64,000 bases of DNA from Effrenium voratum (GCA_963377175.1 CAUJNA010003024.1:307001-371000); one strand, 5' to 3'; positions 8,639-18,562 are shown, numbered from the stretch's first letter. Notes: a model not told the origin generated them from the sequence alone. Program-made: numbers and translations.

Positions 8639-9584
8639 GCTTGCGAGTGGAAGCAGCGCACGAAGCGCACAGGCTGCTTGCGCAACTGAGTGGAAGCGCC
8701 GTGCTCCACCTTGTCGGAGCATCTCTTCGGCAGGAGCGGTTGCAGAGATCCCCGCTTGCGCAGCAGATTGCTGGAATCGTCGACAGGCTGTGCTCAGCTT
8801 AGCTCTTCGAAACACCTCCAATCATTGTTACGCAAACGCCACAGTGTATGCTCTTGCTTGGTCAGCCCTTGCTCGTGACACGCTGCAGGTGATGCTTGCG
8901 GGCAATCTCCGCTCTTGTGTTGTCAAGGCCTTGAGTTGCCAACAACCTGTCACTTTGTGGCAGATGGTCCCTTGGCAAATGACAGTGCTTGGCTGGCAGG
9001 CTCCACACATACAACATGATGTGGCGGAGTTTCTGAGCTTTCTCCAGGCGCGGACTCATCTCCCGTGCATGCAGGGCAAATGGGAAGCTCGGTTGGGGGT
9101 TGATAACGAGGCAGTCGTGCAGGACTCGGGACAGGTTGCGCCACTTTTTCTTCCCGCAGAGTTGGTACCAGAGCAAGAAGCCACGTTGCAGAGTTTGATC
9201 AACGAATGGAGCGCCCAGGTGTACACTCATGCCCTGACAGAGCCGCCAGATCTTCTCGTGCTGCAGCTGAACCGCTTTCAGCCGCGTGGTGGGGAGGTGC
9301 ATAAGAGCTTGACTCCTGTAAAACTCACTTCTTTTGTTGCACTTCCTTGCTTTGATTCTGACTCTTTGAACACTCAGACGGTGCAGTACCAAATGCAAGC
9401 TTGCACCTTTCACCTGGGTCCCTCGCCAGACGCGGGGCATTATCGCACCGTGCTTTTTCAACACGGCTCCCTACCTTTTGTCACTGACGACGGTGAAACA
9501 CCCAGTGCCTTGCCAGCCTTGCGTGGAGAGGATGCCCCGGACATTGAGAACAACAGCTATCTTGTGTATTTCACCAGGGCGTAA
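7875..9584 (+). CDS. LINE ORF part 4: ubiquitin-specific protease (USP, peptidase C19)
   Basis: Predicted to remove ubiquitin from proteins. The frame is open from 7,839 (TGA at 7,836-7,838). 7,875 is a GTG, so the true entry is probably by frame change from the zinc-finger ORF. Counting from 7,875, residues 1-300 are a Lys/Gln-rich linker. The Cys box NTSNHCYANATVYAL has the nucleophile Cys at 8,826-8,828 (residue 318). QHDVAEFLSFL matches the QDAHEF box. PPDLLVLQLNRF precedes the His box. DAGHYRTVLF carries the catalytic His at 9,438-9,440 (residue 522). Then come TDDGETPSAL (likely third catalytic residue) and SYLVYFTR (YLLFY-like end). The domain is about 260 residues, short for USPs, and no CxxC zinc pairs are seen in the fingers region. 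A USP inside a LINE is unusual. Confidence 0.85.
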   Translation: MIMMNVDPATEEMQLFSHLLPSLRVMEAVPTGETPSKWPKTGEHTNKGKGKRQGRDMAATSDNGAGHSQQRKGRQATEQTNGELREVCKSLARLALRHEDALAVYRQDTGFVLFLKTAPPTTVLPTIWDVSQAWKKQKQADPAKLSQPLRVILLQCLFTEMLNRKVKLMQAQDSMNSARQLQWIDEQQNWHYMAWDSQSKQHTTTDKPALSDAQVEQILKRLIQLLVVPGLVLRFHATRPLAAEFHSETVALGGELASGSSARSAQAACATEWKRRAPPCRSISSAGAVAEIPACAADCWNRRQAVLSLALRNTSNHCYANATVYALAWSALARDTLQVMLAGNLRSCVVKALSCQQPVTLWQMVPWQMTVLGWQAPHIQHDVAEFLSFLQARTHLPCMQGKWEARLGVDNEAVVQDSGQVAPLFLPAELVPEQEATLQSLINEWSAQVYTHALTEPPDLLVLQLNRFQPRGGEVHKSLTPVKLTSFVALPCFDSDSLNTQTVQYQMQACTFHLGPSPDAGHYRTVLFQHGSLPFVTDDGETPSALPALRGEDAPDIENNSYLVYFTRA

Positions 9585-12055
9585 CGTGACTTAGGTCTCA
9601 TTTGGCTTGTTCTGCAGTTCTTTGCCTGTTTGACTATGTTTCCAACACCCGCAAAACCTGCAAGGCCTTGCTTAGGCAATGGTGCGGTGTCATTGCGCTG
9701 AGCAATCTGGGTCGCAGCCTAGGGACCAATGTGTCTGCATCACGTGGACCACTTCGGATTGAAGCTTTTTCTGGCATTCAATGTGCGCGCACAACTTGTG
9801 TTAGTTTCGGCCTTGTCGATGCCTGCCTAGCTTTCACGGAACACTCAGTGGGGTGTCGCAGTCCGTGTATACACACGTGACTGTTTGTTTGGGTGAGTTC
9901 CTCGCACAGCTTGTTCTGCGCAGGGCAACAGTTTTGATCGTAGGGCTTGGGCCATCTCAAGTCACAGTTCCTCGTTTGTTCTCTGACTCTGTCGTCTACC
10001 AGGCGGGGCAGTCCTGCTTGGACATTCGTGTCGGGGACTGCGTTGGCTCTGAACCAGGGAGTGTGTGTACTACAGCCATAGAAATTGGCCGGGCCGAAGG
10101 CTTGCTCCAAGAATTTCGCTAGACGAAGTGGACTTCGTCGCGCTGGAAAGTGAAAAGTGAAAGTGGGCAACTGAGTTTTCCATCTGTTGTGCAAGGCAAG
10201 AAGTGTTGGGCATCTTGGGGCCAATACGTATCTGAAAACACTGGGTCACCCAAAACACAAAGCCTCAAGCAACTTAACAACTAGTATGTTGTTTTTTTAG
10301 TGTGGCTGTAAGAACTTATGACCGTTTGTGTGGCACCTGCTATTTGTTTGTGTTGGCTGTGTTGGTTCTGTTCATGTTCAGCTTTGTGGTCTCAAGTTCC
10401 CCAACGGATTCTTCAAGGTTGGCAATGCACCCTTCATGATCCAAACAGAACGAATGTGTGCATCAGGTGGTCATTGGGTGCCAGACTACCTAAATAGAAT
10501 CATATGTATTTGTTTGGGACCACCCTAAAGGACGGCGTTGTTTTATGGCCACTGCACAAGTCAGGCAGATCTTGGGGGATGGCAAGCAGAGTTTTGAACA
10601 TCCACGCTTGCTTCATCGGCGAGCGCTTTTCTTGAGGTGGCACCTTTGGACGCACGTGGAAAAACAGCCTGAATCGTTTGTTGCATATCAACTGGGCTTG
10701 CTTGTTCATTGCATGCCTGCTGACAAGCTCTTCACATGTTCGAGCGTGCCACCAGGCTATGATTTGCAAAGTTTCCCAAGTTTGGGCCCGCATGTCTGCG
10801 ACATCAGACACGGGGGAGCTCCAATTAGCACTGTACATTGCACAGCCTTAGAATTTGTGCACTTGTTTGTCCATTTGTATGATGGGCAGAAGCGTGTCAG
10901 AAGCATACGCCATATGCGGAACAGAGTGCGCCAGGTGTTGCCAGAAACAAATAGGGCGGCGCCGTCACCACGTTACCAAAGGAACACAGAGCAGAATAGA
11001 TGAGGACAAGCCATGATGACAATGAGAAGACAAAGAACGGCAATCAAGGAATGAAGAAGAGCAAGTCAGGCAATGCCTTGCTGAGCAGGGTCATTGTTGC
11101 CCGTCTCGCTTGACGAAGCACCAAGACGTTCATTTCTCTCAGGAATCCTTGGGTATTTGAACGGTGTTTGTTTTTTTGGAAGCAACCTTGGATATTGGAG
11201 GAATACTGAGATACCCTTTTTCCACTCTGAAAGCAAGCTTGTCTTAAAATTGGGATGTGACCCCCCTCCCTGGTGGTGTTCCTTTGGTTGCCCTTTAAAC
11301 CAACCGGAAAAGAACGAAAAGGATAACGTTGCCCTTTAAAGCATGCCCTCAAACAAAGCAAACATTACACCCAAGTTGCCGTGCTTTTTCCAAAAGGAAC
11401 GTCGTCTCCGAGGCCCGGTTCCCTTTGATTGGAGGCGCAGCTTTTCGGTGTGTAAGCCTACCCTAAACCAAAAACCAAAAGACAACGGAAAGTTGGGATA
11501 TGAGGCATTTGAACCCATCTCGCACTGCCCCAACTTCTGTGCTCCAGGTTGAACATGAGAAGGCTTGTTCGTAATTAGGAGGTACTGAAGATGCAACTTC
11601 GAGTTGTATAAAAGACCTGTGGGAGTTGTTGTTTTTTGGTTGGGCGGGAAGACCCACAAAAGATGCTTGTTGCGTTGGTTTCCCCTTTAAAAACACCAAA
11701 AGAGTACCCTCAAAAAAAGATGGACACGTGTGACATGTTCATTTGTTGCTATGAAGTTTCAAAAGGGAACCTTCAAATTTGTTGCCAATGATGCCCGGCC
11801 GTGTCCGCCATTGAAGTTTCAAAAAGCAACACTTGACATGGGAGTTGCTCATGGCGTTTTAGGGGATCCCCATTTTGAGAAACACCCCACATGTTTTTCA
11901 AGAAATGGATCTATGTGAGAAGAACCGACACGGACGGAGTGCGTTTGTTTGTGTCCGGAATTCGGCGTCACGTGGCGTTGTGGTGCCTCCTACCAATCTT
12001 CAGAATGCAGAGAGGCCTGCTGACGGGCATGTGTCAAAATAGGGGGCAAGCAAAA
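9585..12055. other. No recognised gene downstream of the LINE
   Basis: The first part may be the LINE 3' UTR, though no A-rich tail was found. The longest open frame, 10,545-11,003 (+, 152 codons), has no recognised motif. Fragments such as GGTTGCCCTTTAAACCAACC (about 11,287) belong to dispersed repeats also seen near 12,180, 14,680 and 37,130. Confidence 0.4.
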
Positions 12056-12056
12056 C

Positions 12057-12155
12057 TGACTCCCTGAGTTCCTGGACTTTATACTTTTTGGGAAGCTCAT
12101 TTTAGTAGCAAATAAACAATTCAGACCTTTTTGGCCAATCCACTCAGGGAGTGAT
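12057..12155. repeat. Inverted-repeat element, family 2 (CTTCCTGAGTTCCTGGACTTT)
   Basis: Left end GACTCCCTGAGTTCCTGG, right end CCACTCAGGGAGTGA. The interior ACTTTTTGGGAAG...TTTTAGTAGCAAATAAA recurs in copies near 17,348, 17,903 and 53,679. Confidence 0.7.
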
Positions 12156-12340
12156 AAAAAGTTGCGGTCTTCACGTCGATTTCCCTTCAAACCAACCAGC
12201 AAAAATGGTACCCCGCCCGCCGACCCGCCCGCCTACCCGCCCGCCCGCCCGCCCGGCCGCCGGCCCGCACACTGCTCCTTTCAGGCTGTTCCGGCTCCAT
12301 GGCCCACGTGCACCGTGCCGGCCTGAGCTTCGGCCGAAGA

Positions 12341-12484
12341 TGTGTCTCTGTGTCTCTGTGTCTCTGTGTCTCTGAGTGTGTGTGTGTGTGGTTGTTGGTT
12401 GGTTGGTTGGTTGGTTGGTTTGTTTGTTTGTTTGCTTGTTTGATTGTTTGTTTGTTTGTTTGTTTGTTTGTTTGTTTGTGTGTG
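12341..12484. repeat. Compound simple repeat: GTCTCT, TTGG and TTTG runs
   Basis: TGTCTC repeats, then GTTGG repeats, then (TTTG)n with a few changes, ending in a GT run. It is preceded by a CCCGCC/CCGCCCG run at 12,213-12,263. Confidence 0.9.
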
Positions 12485-12499
12485 TGTGTTTCGTCGCCA

Positions 12500-13465
12500 T
12501 TTCCGCGGCTTGGTCGCGGCGCCCAGGCGCTTCAAGTCAACAGTCATCCCAGGAAAGTGCGGTCCCTATATGGGGGTTGATAAATATTCCTGGCCCCTGA
12601 ATCGCCATGGGTAGCTTTTCCCAGTTCGTGGGTCATATGTTTTTTGTTTGATTGTTTCCTGAATGGTCATCCCACGTACAGGACCTTTTCATCAACCCCC
12701 ATATCTCCCTATGCCAGTTTGAACATTACTTCTTGGAAAATCTTGACGGGCTTCCTCGTGGCATTTTCCCTGGGCTGAAATGGGTGTTCTTTTTCTTCTC
12801 GTTGGGTTACGGCGACAAGAGCAAGAAGACAAGTGCGAGCCATTTGTGGGTTTGGAATCCTTTGAGATCATTTTGTCGCCGGAATTTCGGCCAAATGTGT
12901 CAAAATCGACCCCCAACATGGTGTGTCCACCTGGAGTCTCTCCATGGAGTATTTGCCCGAAAGAAAGGGAAAAGCGCAAGGCCAACTCTTGCGGATCTTC
13001 TCACATCGGCCTTGATGGGAACGATTCTCAGGGCGACGCCGTTATCCCCAGCGCTGGCGTACCGACCAATCTCATTGGTCTAAGGGTCGATGGATTGTTT
13101 TGGCCCTCAAAACTGGTTGTTTTCAAATGCCCCTGAGGAATTCGTCGGGGTTCTCCATTGGAGGGTCCGGGGGTGTGCAGTTGGAGGGGCCATGACCCTT
13201 ATGGTGATTAGATCAAACTCCGGCTGCATGCATTCGTCCATTGCACGATTACACCGTTGTGTATTTTATTTCCTGTTCACCTCATCGCTCACGCTACTGA
13301 CTTCATTTTCTTTGTTTGCATGCTGCTTCCGTAGCCGCTCCACAGCGCAACGTAGCGCAGGCTGAATGAATTCACACCATCAGATTTTGCTCAGACGGAA
13401 GAAGCGAGGGGGAAACCCACTCTCTCTTTCTCTCTCTCTCGACAAATTCGAAGCGACAGCATGAA
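12500..13465. other. No recognised gene; one dispersed repeat
   Basis: The only recognisable content is a family 7 repeat at about 13,082-13,197 (GATGGATTGTTTTGG ... TTCTCCATTGGAGG ... GGAGGGGCCATGACC), also found at 54,697-54,795 and 59,938-60,030, and a TCTC run at 13,420-13,440. Confidence 0.5.
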
Positions 13466-13468
13466 CAA

Positions 13469-13630
13469 ATGCCACCACAGCAAGTGAAGCAGCAGCAGCT
13501 AGAGCAGGCACAAGCATACGGTACGTGCATTCAGAAATACAGTGATAAGAGTTTTTCAGAGCTTGTTTCGAGTCCTAAGTCAATTCTAGCATCCTCGATG
13601 TTGAGCCTCGATGATGCTAGAATTGTTTAG
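13469..13630 (+). CDS. Small Gln-rich ORF, possible first exon
   Basis: Fifty-three codons beginning MPPQQVKQQQLEQAQAYG. A good donor, TACG|GTACGTG, lies inside at about 13,520, so the coding part may be only the first 17 codons, with the rest intronic. An exon-like frame (SPTSRFRRAEVMRWACDVLKK) follows after the AG at about 13,669, and a RING-type exon at 14,319, so these may be one gene on the plus strand. Phases between them could not be made consistent, so the link is a guess. No known family. Confidence 0.3.
   Translation: MPPQQVKQQQLEQAQAYGTCIQKYSDKSFSELVSSPKSILASSMLSLDDARIV
13581..13625. repeat. Perfect-type hairpin, 18-bp arms
   Basis: Left arm CAATTCTAGCATCCTCGA (13,581-13,598), 9-nt spacer, right arm TCGATGATGCTAGAATTG (13,608-13,625), with one mismatch. 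It lies in the putative intron after the Gln-rich ORF start. Confidence 0.85.
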
Positions 13631-13669
13631 GATGCATCTTATTGTGGCACTTCCCTGTTTGTGTGCAGG

Positions 13670-13790
13670 TCTCCAACGTCCAGATTTCGCCGGGCCGAGG
13701 TGATGCGCTGGGCTTGTGATGTACTCAAAAAGACCGCGATTTACATTGTGGGTAGGCTCGCAAAGTTGGGATGCTTAGAATGCTGGCGGG
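13670..13790 (+). CDS. Possible exon, unknown
   Basis: After TTTGTGTGCAG a frame reads SPTSRFRRAEVMRWACDVLKKTA before losing coding character. It sits between the Gln-rich ORF and the RING-type exon. Evidence is a plausible acceptor and amino-acid composition only. Confidence 0.25.
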
Positions 13791-14145
13791 ATTGTCAACT
13801 GATGAGGACCCCAGCGAGATCTTGTGATAGTTTTGAGGGGTAGATCAACTTGTTATGTTTGTGACGTAACAACTTTGCAACTCGTTTAAGCAAAATTGAC
13901 TAGACGCATATGGGGTCGTTTTTGTTCTATAATTGAAGTTCTTTGATTCTATCATTATTTATGAACCTATTTTTAGGAACAGTTGTATTGTCAGGTGATG
14001 TGTTTGCAGCTTGAAATTCAGCTGTTGTTTACAGAGGTTTTTTTTTGGACCCATGAAACCCATACCTGAAAAAGTTTCCGAGACCTTTTGCCCAGTTGGT
14101 GCCCTTTAATTGCACTTCGTAGCCCAACCACCAGTCCATCATGGG

Positions 14146-14266
14146 GGCTGGGGGGGAGGGAGGGGAGGGGGGAGGGAGCCCAAATAAGCCCTAAATAAGC
14201 CCTTATTTAGCCCTTATTTAGGGCTTATTTGGGCTCCCTCCCCCCTCCCCTCCCTCCCCCCCAGCC
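14146..14266. repeat. Large perfect palindrome with polypurine arms
   Basis: Arms of 54 bp (14,146-14,199 and 14,213-14,266) are exact reverse complements around a 13-nt spacer (CCCTTATTTAGCC). The outer half of each arm is G-rich/C-rich (GGGGGGAGGGAGGGGAGGGG), the inner half is CCCAAATAAGCCCTAAATAAG. An 18-bp near-identical direct repeat, AGCCCAACCACCAGTCCA and AGCCCAACCACAAGTCCA, flanks the structure at 14,122 and 14,263. Confidence 0.95.
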
Positions 14267-14318
14267 CAACCACAAGTCCAGCAGTTCAGGTCCAGTCCAG
14301 CAGTAACTTGTTACTCAG

Positions 14319-14385
14319 GTGCTTGTGCTGCCGAGTGGATCCGCCGCAACAATTCCCCGCTGTGCCCCATCTGTGGCCAGGCGAG
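14319..14385 (+). CDS. Exon with C-terminal half of a RING-type zinc finger
   Basis: An acceptor (TTACTCAG|GTGC) and donor (GGCGAG|GTCG) bound a 67-nt exon whose only sensible frame reads CAAEWIRRNNSPLCPICGQA. The pattern C-x2-E-W-I ... C-P-x-C-G is the second half of a RING or RING-like E3 ligase finger (C...WL...CPxC). The first zinc-binding half should be in an upstream exon and was not found with confidence. Likely role: ubiquitin ligase subunit. The small size makes this uncertain. Confidence 0.45.
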
Positions 14386-14389
14386 GTCG

Positions 14390-15035
14390 AATTGAATTCA
14401 AACGTGCAGGTTGCTCCGAACCTAAGAAACAATAACACACACCGGATTCATTTGGGGCCTTTTAGTAGGGAAATGATCTATTTTACGCGGATATAGGGGG
14501 TTCTCTGACTAGAGGGGTCCTCGGATTAATCCGAAGCTCGCATTAGAAAGTTGGACAGTATTACGGTGTGGTTCTTTGTCCAAGCAACCTACGGGTTGTG
14601 CTAGAACTTTTTTGGTTTTCCGAAACGGACCGGCTTGCGAAATGAGGGATACCACGAAGATGTTTGTTTGTGCTTGTGGTTTCCCTTCAATCCCACTTGA
14701 AACATATGCACCCTCAAAAATAGATACGCAGAGACACACCGACACCCCCCCACTCACCCACCCACTCACCCATCCAACTGCCACCAACTGTGACCAGCGA
14801 ATCGAATGGGAGCACCAGTGGCCCAATGCCAATCAATATGATCGATTCACTTTTGGTCGATGGGAGGCGCCCGATCCGAAAACCGATTCCTGAAAAAGGC
14901 CATTTGGCATCATTTGGCTATGGAATCTAATGAAAACTACTCTCGGCCAAAAGGTGGGTGGAGATGAAGCCGGTCCCGAGTTGAATTTCCTACCCATTTT
15001 AGTAGACGGTTCTGCCTGGATTCTTGGGATACCAA
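14390..15035. other. No recognised gene
   Basis: Short frames only. A CACCCACC run lies at 14,745-14,775. Nothing else recognised. Confidence 0.4.
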
Positions 15036-15039
15036 GTGA

Positions 15040-15315
15040 CAGTTTGGTATTGCCAGCACTTCCTGTTGGATTGCCGGAGCTTAGTTTAGCATTGCCTACT
15101 CTAAGTTGAGTATTGCCCGGTTCAGATTCCCAGTGCTTTGTTTAGTATTGCCTAGTTTAAATTTAGTATTGCCAGGACTTGCTTTTAGATTCCCGGCACT
15201 TGATTCAGCATTGCCTAGTCCAGTCTAGTTTTGCCAGGACGTCCTTTTAGATTCCCAGTCCTTAGTTTGGTATGGCCTAGTTTACATTTAGTATTGCCAG
15301 GACTTCCTTTTAGGT
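15040..15315. repeat. Degenerate tandem repeat (TTTAGTATTGCC / CCCAGCACTT)
   Basis: Units such as TTTAGTATTGCCAGGACTTCC and TTTAGATTCCCGGCACTTG recur at about 28-30 bp, with a higher-order period near 85-90 bp (GCCTAGTTTAAATTTAGTATT and GCCTAGTTTACATTTAGTATT). No coding frame. Confidence 0.75.
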
Positions 15316-15824
15316 TCCACCCACCCCAGGACACTAAATATGTCTCCAATTAAAGACGATCAGGGCCCGTTGTGGGCAATCCCCTTTGCCGAACTGTTTT
15401 TGGGGGTGTTTTTGGATGGATTTCAGTAAAGGATTTTCATGCTAGGATCAAACCAAGAATTCTTAAATCATGGTACCGAACCAGTGGGGGGGGGTCGGGT
15501 TTGAGCTGAGGAAACTTGACATAATTAAGAGTACACCAGTATCAAACCAAGTGCGACAATAGGGATTTTGGAAATCCTTCTCTCATTTAGTACCTCTCTC
15601 TTCGACTTGATCTCATCTTCCTCCGGCACTGGAACCAACATTTTCCCAGAGAGGTGAAGCCTGGGCCTGTTGTATCTCCAAGGTACGGCTGGATTTTGCG
15701 CAGCAGAATCGAGTTAGTATCTGGTTCATGGGGGATGGCAGCCCATATTAACCTCTACAAAGCGGGTAAGACGAGTCAGGTTTTTCCGGCGCATTGACCC
15801 AAAGCCATTGGCTTTTTGTGTACT

Positions 15825-15926
15825 TACCTCTTAAAAACACAACTTTTCAACTTTTTGGGTAACATGGGCTATATGTCTGTAAAAGGTTAACTTCCCCAAT
15901 CCTTGGAGTTTTCAGGGGTAAGTGTA
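15825..15926. repeat. Inverted-repeat element, family 6 (copy 1)
   Basis: Ends ACTTACCTCTTAAAAACAC and GAGTTTTCAGGGGTAAGT are inverted repeats. The interior TTTTTGGGTAACATGGGCTA recurs in the copy at 52,305-52,416. Confidence 0.7.
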
Positions 15927-16056
15927 GGTTCTGCCTGGCATGGAATTTTCCATGGGACTCCGGGTACCTCCGGTTGTCCGCCGCCCCGAAAAAAAATATG
16001 ATCCTGGATCTAGCCGTTCGGTCCCAGAAATTCCAAAAGATTTCCCGATGGCTAGA

Positions 16057-16160
16057 CCTAGAGTCTCCTTCTGACCCGAATCAAAAATGGTGGGTCAGAC
16101 TACCCAAAATAATGGTTGGTCATGGACCCATTGTTATTTCGGGTCAGAAGGAGACTCCAA
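16057..16160. repeat. Fold-back element, family 1 (copy a)
   Basis: Left CCTAGAGTCTCCTTCTGACCC, right GGGTCAGAAGGAGACTCC: both arms are of the CTTCTGACCC type. The inner arms pair as ATGGTTGG and related words. Confidence 0.75.
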
Positions 16161-16707
16161 GCTGAACTCAGGGATCAGGCCAGTTGGTGGACTTTTGGGG
16201 CCGAGGATAGTCTTCGAAGCCTCCTCGACCCCCACCTCAAATAGAACGTTTCCTTTTGGTCGCCCTTTAAGAGCACAAGCATTTCGAGAAACCCGTCATA
16301 TACTGGAATCACGAATCAGGCTGTGCATCTACATCGGAAACCAAGGGCACTTTTTGCCAAGAGAGGGTTGAATAAATCTCTGCGGTTGCAGGGGGTTGTC
16401 CTCCTTATTGTAAGCCTTCTAGAATCTGTTTGGTAGTCCTCTAGAATCTGGCAGATTTTGAGAGATGGGGGTGTCCCCTTTTAGTGCAAGCTCCGAGCGT
16501 TTTTGAGGGAACGCCTAGCGAAGGTTCAGGCCACGTTTGGAGGAAAAACCCACTGTTTTAGACTTCAGACCACTCTGACGGCCACCGTCTTTTGCCTGGG
16601 AAGGGTTTTCATGCCCACCCTAAGCGTCTCGGTTGTTTTGGGCCTCAGAACTGGCTGCCAGGTCCGCCATTACCCCTTTTTGGGGGTTTTCTGACTGAAA
16701 TAGACTA

Positions 16708-16798
16708 CCTGGAGTCTCCATGACCCTTAAAAAATGGGTCCATGACCCCATTATTTTAAGCAATGACCCCATGTTTTAAGGGTCATGGAGACTCTAGG
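16708..16798. repeat. Fold-back element, family 1 (copy b)
   Basis: Left CCTGGAGTCTCCATGACCC, right GGGTCATGGAGACTCTAGG. The inner arms ATGGGTCCATGACCCCAT and AATGACCCCATG also pair. 91 bp; both arms CATGACCC type. Confidence 0.85.
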
Positions 16799-17025
16799 TA
16801 CAAGAAAACGGGTACCCGTATTCTAACCTCTCTACCGGAGGATCTGAGGAGTGCCTTAGGGCAGGTCACATCCAAGTCGCCAGGCCTACTCGGACCGGAA
16901 GCTGAGGGCCTTGGGCATGATGGGCCGCTACAAGCTGCGCTGCCTGGGCGCTCGGATTTGTTTTTCCCGACGTTCGACTTTGCTTCGACTGGGCTGCTTC
17001 CATTGGCTGAAAAGAATATGTCGTT

Positions 17026-17094
17026 TCCCCTGTTGGTTTTAAAGTTGGAATCGAATTCACTACTGGAAGTATTTGCTCCTTATTGTCAGGGGTC
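17026..17094. repeat. Family 4 short element (copy 1)
   Basis: CCCCTGTTGGTTTTAAAGTTGG at the left and TTATTGTCAGGGGTC at the right, with CACTACTGGAAGTATTTG inside. Copies at 50,403-50,469 and 63,071-63,140. Ends CCCCTG/CAGGGG are inverted. Confidence 0.7.
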
Positions 17095-17127
17095 TTAACC
17101 AAATGAGTTGCTTTCGACTTGTTGCTT

Positions 17128-17224
17128 CCTAGAGTCTCCGTGACACCTAGACAAAGGGGGCATGACCCGAATCTTTCTTTTGGGCAATGACCAACCATTT
17201 TTTAAGGGCCATGGAGAGTCTAGG
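17128..17224. repeat. Fold-back element, family 1 (copy c)
   Basis: Left CCTAGAGTCTCCGTGAC, loop GAATCTTTCTTTT, right GGGCCATGGAGAGTCTAGG. Confidence 0.8.
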
Positions 17225-17347
17225 TTCGACTTTTTCGGCTTCGGTCATTTTGTGGGTAAATGGGGAAATCACCCCATGGAACACCTCACTACCAGTCCAA
17301 ACAACCAAGTAGAAAGAAGTTAATCACCAGAGGGGCTTTGACCTTGG

Positions 17348-17437
17348 CACTTCCTGAGTTCCTGGACTAAACTTTTGGGTAGACCATCTTAGTGGTAAAC
17401 AGTTCGGACTTTTTCCGACGAATCCACTCAAGTGAGT
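17348..17437. repeat. Inverted-repeat element, family 2 (copy 2)
   Basis: CACTTCCTGAGTTCCTGGACT at the left, AATCCACTCAAGTGAG at the right, with GACCATCTTAGTGGTAAAC inside. Confidence 0.7.
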
Positions 17438-17902
17438 AAACGTGCCATCATGTTGACCCCTTGACTTGCGGTCAGGGATGGTCATGGAGGGGGCTGACAG
17501 GGGTACTTGCTAAGGTCAAACGACTTGATTTTTTTACTTGGGGTGACTAGGGATGGCGGGAAAGGGGTGAGGAAAAAGAAGGATCCTGAAACCCAGGGGA
17601 CACACATACAATGTACATATATATATATATATACATTAATTCAATAGAAAACATGTCAATACAAAGCAAGTCAACACAGAACATACCGCCCCCCATGCCA
17701 AACTGCGCATGAGGTTCCAGGCTCCTTGGACATCACATGGTGGGATTTGTGGTCCTACCATTGCCGCACACCTTCCCCAATAACATAGGCAACCCAATGG
17801 CCCTTCGGCCACACCTTTTCGGAGGCTCATGGCAAAGTAGGCGCCTCCAAGACGTGAGAGCTCTTCGGGGTTGGGATCGTCAAGACCAGAAAGGCACTGA
17901 AA

Positions 17903-18003
17903 CTCACTTCCTGAGTTGATGGACTTTAAACTTTTTGGAAAGACCATTTTAGTGGTAAATAAAAAGTTCATATTTTTTTTGGCCAGTCAACTTAAGAAGT
18001 GAG
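17903..18003. repeat. Inverted-repeat element, family 2 (copy 3)
   Basis: CTCACTTCCTGAGTT at the left, AACTTAAGAAGTGAG at the right, with GACCATTTTAGTGGTAAATA inside. Confidence 0.75.
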
Positions 18004-18177
18004 GAAACGGATCAAGCAGAAAGGGACAGGTTTTTTTATGACAACCCGCTCCCAGACCAAGTCTTGAACCCTGGTTGGTCTTGTTTCTTCAGTTTAAGTT
18101 GAGAAACATCTCGGGCCCTGCTAGACCCAGTGGTCATTGATTTTCCAAAATAGATGCTTTGTACTGGTTTGATGGAT

Positions 18178-18420
18178 TCCACTGGGTTTGACCGGTCTTA
18201 CGAACCAATTGACCAGGGAGTCAGCTTCCCTCGGTTTGGACCCTGGTTTGGTGGTGGGGTGGTTTCCCATTTGCCCTCTACAAAGCCAGGAACCGTTCCA
18301 AACCAAATCCAAACCATCTGGCTCCAAACCACGAATAAACCATTTACCATGAGGGAAACCCATCGATCTGTTTCAAAAGGACACCAGTTGTGGACCGAAT
18401 CCTGCACCGCTTTGAAACCA
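18178..18420. repeat. Family 5 dispersed repeat (copy 1)
   Basis: GTGGTTTCCCATTTGCCCTCTAC followed by AAACCAAATCCAAACC and AGGACACCAGTTG. A related block with GGTTTCCCATTTACCCTC is at 57,880-58,055. No convincing coding frame, although ORFs of 80-100 codons exist. Confidence 0.5.
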
Positions 18421-18493
18421 TGGCTGAAACCTCGGATCAGAAACCCTAGTTTCTGATTTCGGCGGTGCGGTTTCTGGATGTCGTCTATATCTG

Positions 18494-18562
18494 CCTAGAC
18501 TCTCCTTCTGACCTTTGAAAAATGGTTGGTCATGACCCGAATCTTTCTTTTGGGAAATGCTT
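18494..18562. repeat. Fold-back element, family 1 (copy d, right arm lost)
   Basis: CCTAGACTCTCCTTCTGACC, inner arm AAAATGGTTGGTCATGACCC and loop GAATCTTTCTTTT are present; the sequence diverges after GGGAAATG. Confidence 0.7.

Larger units (their letters stand above)
3795..9584 (+). mobile_element. Non-LTR retrotransposon (LINE) with endonuclease, RT, zinc fingers and a USP protease
   Basis: On one strand, in order, lie an AP-type endonuclease domain, a reverse transcriptase with YADD, three zinc fingers and a C19 (USP) cysteine protease domain. Endonuclease plus RT without integrase or LTRs defines an APE-type LINE. The four coding blocks occupy three frames: the endonuclease-to-RT switch lies near 4,960-5,000, the RT stop (7,318-7,320) is followed after one base by the next ATG, and the zinc-finger-to-USP switch lies near 7,840-7,900. 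These switches may be mutations of an old copy or may be used in translation. The true 5' and 3' ends, target-site duplication and tail were not found. Some 5' UTR probably precedes 3795 and some 3' UTR follows 9584. Confidence 0.85.
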
